This document shows, piece by piece, positions 20,803-26,250 of a stretch of 26,250 nt of DNA (its first letter is position 1; every line of letters begins with the position of its first letter). The stretch covers positions 1 through 26,250 of IMG/VR virus record IMGVR_UViG_3300021957_003085. One strand, 5' to 3'. The translations under genes were made by a program, and so were the position numbers. The DNA comes from a virus. The notes beneath the pieces are model-generated. The model saw only the letters and a list, made by a program, of their open reading frames with translations. It did no database searches and was not told where the DNA came from.

Positions 20803-23800
20803 TATCTATCGCCTCCTTTCTTAACCTTCATTTGAAGACCAGAGATGTTCCAAGCTTTATTATTACTAGCTACATAACCACTAGCTAGGCTTGCATTTGC
20901 ATCATCAACTCTATAGTTAATAAATCGACCCTGTACACGAGTATCTACTTTATGACTACTCGCCACATTAAAGTCATTGACAATAAGTCTATTACGCTTA
21001 GCGTTAGTCTGAGTGTTATCTTCTGGTGTAGTTAAAAATGGATCTTCTCCAGAAAAGTTAGTGCCTCTAGCTCTCACTTGTAGAGTAGCCCTTTGGGGCT
21101 CACCGCCTACTACTGTAACCGTTCCACCATTCGCCCATAGAGCTATCGTATCTATAGTTTCAGTGTCAAAGTTAGGTGTAATAGAGAGTTGTTGTCTCTC
21201 GAAATAAGAGATATAATTAGTACCTCCGAAGTCATAGCCAAGATCACCAGCTCTTATACGATTAAATAACGTACCACTGCTAAATCCACTCTCCGCAAAG
21301 ATAGGAAAAGATTTATTTGGATTTATATTAAGGCTACTCCAAGGTCTAACAATATCAAATGTAGTATTAATAGTAGTTCCACTAGTACTCTGCGTAGGAT
21401 TACCTGCTGCAACTAATGCACCCTCTGCTGCAGCTGTAAGTGCAGTAGTTGTGGGTGCAACACTCGCATTAATAGCTTGTGTAGCTGGACTAAATGATTT
21501 AACATAGTTAGCATTAGAACTAAATTGACTAGGACTTATAATAATACTAGTTGGTGAACTCGCATTATTAGGGGTTACTAATAATAACTGATTAGAGCTA
21601 ATCGTTGCTAACGCAGCCTGCATTGCCGTGAGTGTATTCACTACACTACCATTAGGCTTAGCTAGTTCTGTACTATTTTGAGTTGCATCTGGATTGTAGT
21701 ATGCGGCTAGATAAGCACTATCGCTAGTCAATCCTGTGTCTCCGTATCTACTATCTCCTGGAAGTAAAGTGAAGTTAGGATCTAATAATCTTCCTGGACC
21801 TTCGCCATAATGTCTATCAAATATAACACTATCACCTGCAAGTGTTTGTAGAGTGATTGTAACACGAGTCATCTTTGACCATACTGCGTTAATACCCTCT
21901 GTCACTGCTACGTTACTGCCAGTAGAGTTAGCGATAAGTGGGCTGACAAGTGTGCCAGTCCTAGACGTACCGTTTGCCACTGTATAACTAAAAGCTCCTG
22001 TAACATTTGTTCTAGCCACACTAGTAAAAGTTAATACTTCATTAGATCTAGCGATTGTAAAGAAACTAGAGTCTGTCCATGCTGACTCTAATGCTGTTGC
22101 TATCTCTGTAGCAGTTATTGTTTCTACATTGGTAGGACTGCTTCCTGAATCAGGATCAAATGCAGAAGTACTATCAAAATTCACTTGTATTGCATTACCG
22201 AGAGGAGGAGTTAAAGTAATAGTATCTGTTGTACTATGTGCTGCTCGACCTGCTCTTGTCTGTGCCCCTGTAAAAGTACTGTTAGTAAATCCACTTGGTA
22301 ATGAACCTATGCTAGCTAACGTCACACTAAAATTAACATTTTGTATTCCAACTGCTGCAGCATTTGCAGTAATTAAACCTGTACTTGTAGAACTTGTCCA
22401 ATTAGAATTGGCATTAACTAGTGTATTAATCTCACTAACTATGTTAGCACGACTAAATGTTCCTTCTAATACCTTAACTCCAGTATTTAAATTAGGAAAT
22501 GATACAGTCATAGTTACAGGAGGAATATTATTATTTACTCCTGTTGTGACTACACTAACACTACTCGTTACATCACCACCAAAAGTAGTTTCTGTATAAT
22601 CAGTTCCGCTATAGCTAGTTTTAAATGTGATAGTGAGAGCACTATGATTTCCACCTAGTCTAGAGATAAACCTGATCTTATTACTAACATTCGATACGCT
22701 ATAGATAGAACTACTACCACCGTTGAATACTGTTTTAGCTTGTAATAAAGGTAATGCATCTGCCGCTAATAATGCCTGACTATTCTTTCCAGTGCTAAAT
22801 GTTATTGTCTCATCTATTGCATCATGCAATCCACCAACAGCTGGAGCTTGTATTCTCATGCTTATTGCTGGACTAAGTGCTGCAGTGATACCGTATATAC
22901 CAACACCAGTTCTTGTAGAAGCTACTACAATACTTGTTGTTGCACCACCGCCTATGGCTAATGAGCTTGTACTAAACGCTCTTGGTCCTGGAACATCTGA
23001 AGTGAGTGTCAATACATTTGTACTTGCAGTTGCAGTAAAATCTGCTAAAGCATTGTTATTATTGATATAATCTCTAACTGCTGCTACAAGTATCGTCATC
23101 GTTATCGTAGCACCTTCAGCTTGACTAGTGCCTAGTAATGCACTTGCTGGAAGATTTACTGTACCAATACTACTATCACCTGTGATAATAACACTAGCTC
23201 CTCCGTCAAGGAAAGTACTTCCATCTCTATCATAAGTGAATGTACTACTTGAGTTAAAAGTAAGAGTACTTCTAGCAGTTACTGTATTTGGTCCACTGTC
23301 TCCTGTAAGTGTAAGGTCTACTACTTCAAGTGTATCTGTAGTAAACGTACTAAACGTTCCTACTGCTACAGTTTTAATAGCCTTAGTACCTATTGTCTTT
23401 TTAGGTGTGCCACCATTAATTGTGACTGCTTGTATTTCTTTCTTTCCTCTATTAGTGTAACCAGCATTACCTGAATTACCTGTGAGTGCTATAGTTGCTG
23501 TTGGTATGCCACCACCCTTAATTGGTCCGACATCACCTGCAGTAACACTATCAAGATCTCTAACTGTCCAAGCATTATCTCTATAGTTCCACACAAGAGC
23601 TTCATCACACTCACCAGCAAAAGAAGCTAAGGTAGGATAACAAACCCATACTTCATTTTCTCTATGATTGAGTAAAGTGAATAGTTGTTGTTCATGTATA
23701 GGATTAAGGTTGTTGTAGAAGTATTCTCTCACTCTACCATCAGACAATGATTGTATATCTCCTGGATTTCCAGCAAATACATATATGTCATTACCACCTA

Positions 23801-25061
23801 TAATAAAGTGTTTACCATCATATTCTATTACACCACCAGTAGTCAATAGACCATACTCATCTGTTACAGGACTAAATGACACAGGAGCATTAACGTTTCC
23901 TGTAAGTCTCATAACATGTATACTGTCTGAACTGTATATATACATATTACTTTGAAGAGACTTCATATCTTTAATAACATTAGTTTCTGACAAAGTGAAT
24001 TCATCAGCAGTACTAACACCAGCACTAAATGGATTCCAGTTATTAGGCACAGAGCCTGGAACTGCGACATCTGAAGTTCTCACGACACCTGATAGTCTTC
24101 TGATAATAGCATTATTAGTAGAGTCTAACTCTGTAAGATCACCTGCAACTAACAAATCACCGAATGATTGTATTATACCACATCTAACCTTAACGACATT
24201 TCTAGACTCAATAACAACTTTAACTGCATCACTAACTGTGAGACCACCAATAACTGCAACTGTAGTATTTGTACTTGTGTCTGTGTATAACTGAAAATTA
24301 TTTCCAGTAACAGTAGGAATAGTTGAAGGTAAATCTCCAGGAACAAAGTTAGTTCCGTTAGGAGTTCCACTTCCTGCTGGTGTTCCAGCTTGTACATTCT
24401 TAGTGTTAGCACCTGTAATTATAATAGAGTTGTTAGCAAAGTCTACTTTCTGACCAAGGTCAAATACAGTAGTTGCACCTTGAGTATAGGTGTCATCGAA
24501 TGTCTTTTGTTCAACTTGATAACTATCCCATCCAGGAAGTTCAGCTAACACTATATTAGCGATATCTGTATTACCTGCAGTGTCTAGTATGTAATGAGGC
24601 TTTTCAATTCCATTGTTAATAATAAAAGCAAAACCACCACTAAATAATGTATGTTGCCATCCACTAGTTGTGAAAGAAAAACCATCTCCACCATTAAGAC
24701 CACTAGGAGTTATGTCTCTCTTAGTTCCTGTATGGTCTTGTATATAAATCTTTTGTCCTACAGTGACGTTAGCTCTTACATAGTCCACTACCCAAAGATA
24801 GTAGCAAGCAAGAGGTTGCTTATTAGGATTTTCCCATACTGCAAAGTATCTCACCTTACCAAACTCTTCGTTGGCTGGTCCAAGATCTTCTGTTATGTTA
24901 TTAAGGAGTAACTCTCCTTCCATTTTCCTAATAGCACCATCTTTAAATCTCACATTCCTTGCATCTGTAAATACGTTAGGTGCAAGAGCGACAGGAGGAG
25001 TGTCAAACACGACACCCATTTTTGCTACATCAGTAACATTAATCACATTGTCTTCTGCCAT
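20802..25061 (-). CDS. Tail nozzle-like structural protein with inserted beta-rich modules
   Basis: A 1419-residue virion protein. Residues 1-515 begin with DTPPVALAPNVFTDARNVRF and contain WENPNKQPLA, YIYSSDSIHVMRL and VWVCYPTLASF segments, the pattern of podovirus tail tubular B / nozzle proteins, which close the tail and meet the receptor. Residues about 1236-1419 (VRPWSSLNINPNKSFPIF, ISYFERQQLSITPNFDTET, VDTRVQGRFINYRVDD) look like the end of the same platform. Between them, about 520-1060, are several Ser/Thr/Val-rich beta modules of 95-125 residues. T7 gp12 has 794 residues, so this protein is much longer. The start follows AAAGGAGA 22 nt after the reductase stop. No protease or lyase motif was seen. 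Nozzle identity rests on pattern and genomic position, so it is likely but not certain. Confidence 0.75.
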   Translation of the reverse strand: MAEDNVINVTDVAKMGVVFDTPPVALAPNVFTDARNVRFKDGAIRKMEGELLLNNITEDLGPANEEFGKVRYFAVWENPNKQPLACYYLWVVDYVRANVTVGQKIYIQDHTGTKRDITPSGLNGGDGFSFTTSGWQHTLFSGGFAFIINNGIEKPHYILDTAGNTDIANIVLAELPGWDSYQVEQKTFDDTYTQGATTVFDLGQKVDFANNSIIITGANTKNVQAGTPAGSGTPNGTNFVPGDLPSTIPTVTGNNFQLYTDTSTNTTVAVIGGLTVSDAVKVVIESRNVVKVRCGIIQSFGDLLVAGDLTELDSTNNAIIRRLSGVVRTSDVAVPGSVPNNWNPFSAGVSTADEFTLSETNVIKDMKSLQSNMYIYSSDSIHVMRLTGNVNAPVSFSPVTDEYGLLTTGGVIEYDGKHFIIGGNDIYVFAGNPGDIQSLSDGRVREYFYNNLNPIHEQQLFTLLNHRENEVWVCYPTLASFAGECDEALVWNYRDNAWTVRDLDSVTAGDVGPIKGGGIPTATIALTGNSGNAGYTNRGKKEIQAVTINGGTPKKTIGTKAIKTVAVGTFSTFTTDTLEVVDLTLTGDSGPNTVTARSTLTFNSSSTFTYDRDGSTFLDGGASVIITGDSSIGTVNLPASALLGTSQAEGATITMTILVAAVRDYINNNNALADFTATASTNVLTLTSDVPGPRAFSTSSLAIGGGATTSIVVASTRTGVGIYGITAALSPAISMRIQAPAVGGLHDAIDETITFSTGKNSQALLAADALPLLQAKTVFNGGSSSIYSVSNVSNKIRFISRLGGNHSALTITFKTSYSGTDYTETTFGGDVTSSVSVVTTGVNNNIPPVTMTVSFPNLNTGVKVLEGTFSRANIVSEINTLVNANSNWTSSTSTGLITANAAAVGIQNVNFSVTLASIGSLPSGFTNSTFTGAQTRAGRAAHSTTDTITLTPPLGNAIQVNFDSTSAFDPDSGSSPTNVETITATEIATALESAWTDSSFFTIARSNEVLTFTSVARTNVTGAFSYTVANGTSRTGTLVSPLIANSTGSNVAVTEGINAVWSKMTRVTITLQTLAGDSVIFDRHYGEGPGRLLDPNFTLLPGDSRYGDTGLTSDSAYLAAYYNPDATQNSTELAKPNGSVVNTLTAMQAALATISSNQLLLVTPNNASSPTSIIISPSQFSSNANYVKSFSPATQAINASVAPTTTALTAAAEGALVAAGNPTQSTSGTTINTTFDIVRPWSSLNINPNKSFPIFAESGFSSGTLFNRIRAGDLGYDFGGTNYISYFERQQLSITPNFDTETIDTIALWANGGTVTVVGGEPQRATLQVRARGTNFSGEDPFLTTPEDNTQTNAKRNRLIVNDFNVASSHKVDTRVQGRFINYRVDDANASLASGYVASNNKAWNISGLQMKVKKGGDR
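21888..23504 (-). repeat. Coding-level tandem divergent beta modules within the nozzle-like gene
   Basis: Residues about 520-1058 appear to contain at least three or four related units, each with Thr/Ser/Val-rich strands, an Asn/Ala-rich helix (AVRDYINNNNALADF; SQALLAADALPLLQAK; SRANIVSEINTLVN; TATEIATALESAW), a hydrophobic strand (NVLTLTSD; NKIRFISR; TGLITAN; EVLTFTS) and a Gly/Ala-rich closing segment ending near STRTGVGIYG, VVTTGVNNN, TRAGRAA or VTEGIN. The units are diverged in protein sequence and not obvious DNA repeats. Confidence 0.5.
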
Positions 25062-25083
25062 TCACTTCTCCTTTTGTTCTTTT

Positions 25084-26250
25084 CTAAGCACACTCTCGTA
25101 CGCCAGTCGCTGGGTCGATAAAGCAAGCTTCAGCCTTGTCTTCTTCTTGAGCCACTTCCTCATTCTCGCCAGATACCTTCGCTTCTTCTTCCACGGTTTC
25201 GTTAAAGATTCCGTATCGTTTTCCATCAATGCGGAACGTAGTACACCCTTTCGCCCCACCTTTCCATGCATTAACATATACTTGTTTGAATGAATCATAG
25301 TCCACATCACCACTAACGTTACAAGTTTTTGAACATGCACTATCAATATAGTGTTGAGCTAATAATAACACATCTAAGTGATCATTAACACTAATACTAT
25401 CTGCAGTGCGACCCTCGACTCCATGTGAGTACGCATAATCTTTTACGGTCTCAACAATCGGTCCATCAAATGTCTGTATAGTTCTATCGTACTTATGACT
25501 GAAGACAGGTTCAATTCCTCCGCTAACGTTATCACCGACAATACTAATTGTACCTGTAGGTGCTATTGATGTAAGATGACTGTTACGGATTCCGTGTTCT
25601 CTTATAAGACTTTGAACGGAAGCTGGTAACGATCTAATGTAGTTACTCTTGAGGTAGTCCTTCCTATATAAGGGGAAAGCACCTTTATCTTTTGCTAACA
25701 TAGCCGAAGCTTTATAGCAATTATCTCTTAGACATGCGAATATCTTTTCTGCCCATGTCATAAATTCTTTAGATGCATATGGATATCCGAGCATCTCACC
25801 AGCATTTGCCATGCCTGTAACACCTAGACCCATACGTCTTTTATTCTTAGCCTCATCTTCTTGTGCTTTAAGTGGATATATGGTTCTATCAACGACATTA
25901 TCCATAGCTTGCACAACTGGCTTTATATCTTTTTTAAATTGTTTAAAGTTAAATACATAACCTTTCTTTTCTTTTTCAAGATACTTAGTAAGATTGAATG
26001 ATCCTAATAAGCAAGCACCGTATGCTGGCAAAGGTTGTTCTCCACAAGGATTAGTTGCGTATATATCTTCACAGTACCATAGGTTATTCATCTCACTGAT
26101 ACGATCAATAAATAAAACTCCAGGTTCTGCCCAATCCCAAGTAGATGACATTATCTCATCCCACACTTCTTGTGCTGAAAGAGTGCCTCTTACTTCACCG
26201 TTAAAGAATAACTCATAATCAGTGCCATTCTCTAATGCTTCCATGAATGC
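25084..26250 (-). CDS. Adenosylcobalamin-dependent (class II) ribonucleotide reductase, C-terminal part
   Basis: The C-terminal 388 codons of a class II ribonucleotide reductase, which makes deoxyribonucleotides from ribonucleotides. The frame stays open to the right edge (residues Ala-Phe precede the ATG at 26244), so the true start is outside. Visible motifs: ATNPCGEQPLPAYGACLLGS with the Asn-Cys-Glu catalytic set, SIAPTGTISIVGDNVSGGIEP (phosphate-binding and active-site loop) and a C-terminal cysteine pair (ACFIDPATGVRECA) that would serve as redox shuttle. NPCGEQPLP is typical of the B12-dependent NrdJ type rather than NrdA, so the host or its surroundings must supply cobalamin; that is inference. 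It is the first visible gene of the minus-strand structural operon, upstream of the nozzle gene. Like the dCMP deaminase it serves nucleotide supply. Confidence 0.92.
   Translation of the reverse strand, partial: AFMEALENGTDYELFFNGEVRGTLSAQEVWDEIMSSTWDWAEPGVLFIDRISEMNNLWYCEDIYATNPCGEQPLPAYGACLLGSFNLTKYLEKEKKGYVFNFKQFKKDIKPVVQAMDNVVDRTIYPLKAQEDEAKNKRRMGLGVTGMANAGEMLGYPYASKEFMTWAEKIFACLRDNCYKASAMLAKDKGAFPLYRKDYLKSNYIRSLPASVQSLIREHGIRNSHLTSIAPTGTISIVGDNVSGGIEPVFSHKYDRTIQTFDGPIVETVKDYAYSHGVEGRTADSISVNDHLDVLLLAQHYIDSACSKTCNVSGDVDYDSFKQVYVNAWKGGAKGCTTFRIDGKRYGIFNETVEEEAKVSGENEEVAQEEDKAEACFIDPATGVRECA

Noticed and set aside
24871-25293. Plus-strand frame antisense to the nozzle and reductase genes
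   Set aside because: Antisense shadow of two well-supported minus-strand genes; no ribosome binding site or family similarity. The same holds for the other plus-strand frames within 21000-24900.
25661-25678. TATATAAGGGGAAAG on the plus strand as a phage promoter
   Set aside because: It lies within reductase coding sequence, points away from any plus-strand gene, and spacing between TATA and the G-run differs from the candidate at 15141.
1-26250. Integrase, repressor, CRISPR array, tRNA or insertion sequence
   Set aside because: None could be found: every sizeable interval is covered by phage genes, and no tRNA-like fold, spaced repeats or transposase motif was seen by eye.

Overview
The window is a piece of a lytic, T7-like podovirus genome (Autographiviridae-like gene content) with AT-rich DNA. 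The gene set (Pol I-type DNA polymerase, FEN-type exonuclease, fused primase-helicase, dCMP deaminase, single-subunit RNA polymerase, B12-dependent ribonucleotide reductase) fits a phage of marine bacteria such as SAR11, SAR116 or roseobacters. The host is inference: nothing in the sequence names it. No integrase, repressor, attachment site, tRNA or CRISPR array was seen.

Layout. Bases 1-7575 hold a tightly packed plus-strand module: DNA polymerase C-terminus (cut by the window edge), a small acidic protein, exonuclease, GIY-YIG endonuclease, a small basic protein, primase-helicase, three small overlapping genes, dCMP deaminase, a host-type (sigma70) promoter, T7-like RNA polymerase and one small gene. 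A strong bidirectional hairpin terminator at 7583-7622 separates this from a convergent minus-strand module that fills the rest. In its own transcription order that module runs: class II ribonucleotide reductase (cut by the right edge), a very large tail nozzle-like protein carrying inserted beta-rich modules, a 55-aa gene, a GNAT-like protein resembling T7 gp13, three low-complexity virion proteins, an 883-aa protein with a lytic transglycosylase domain, a 1316-aa gp16-like ejection protein with an N-terminal staphylococcal-nuclease-like domain, and a final 1171-aa protein.

The most striking observation is that final 1171-aa protein. It sits where an ejected internal core protein belongs, but carries in order the motifs of the single-subunit RNA polymerase family: a degenerate DxxGR, motif A DGxxxG, motif B KxxxMTxxYG, an N-x5-D element and motif C YDAF, with several spacings equal to T7 RNA polymerase. 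I read it as a candidate virion-packaged RNA polymerase of the phage N4 vRNAP type, in a genome that also encodes a T7-like RNA polymerase.

How the parts may work together (inference): ejected virion proteins would digest the wall (transglycosylase), form the DNA conduit and perhaps bring in a nuclease and an RNA polymerase. The host RNA polymerase could also transcribe the T7-like RNA polymerase gene from its near-perfect extended -10 promoter. The phage polymerase would then drive late transcription, for which one T7-like promoter candidate is visible inside the loop of a hairpin at 15123-15178. Exonuclease, endonuclease, dCMP deaminase and ribonucleotide reductase would recycle host DNA and supply nucleotides.
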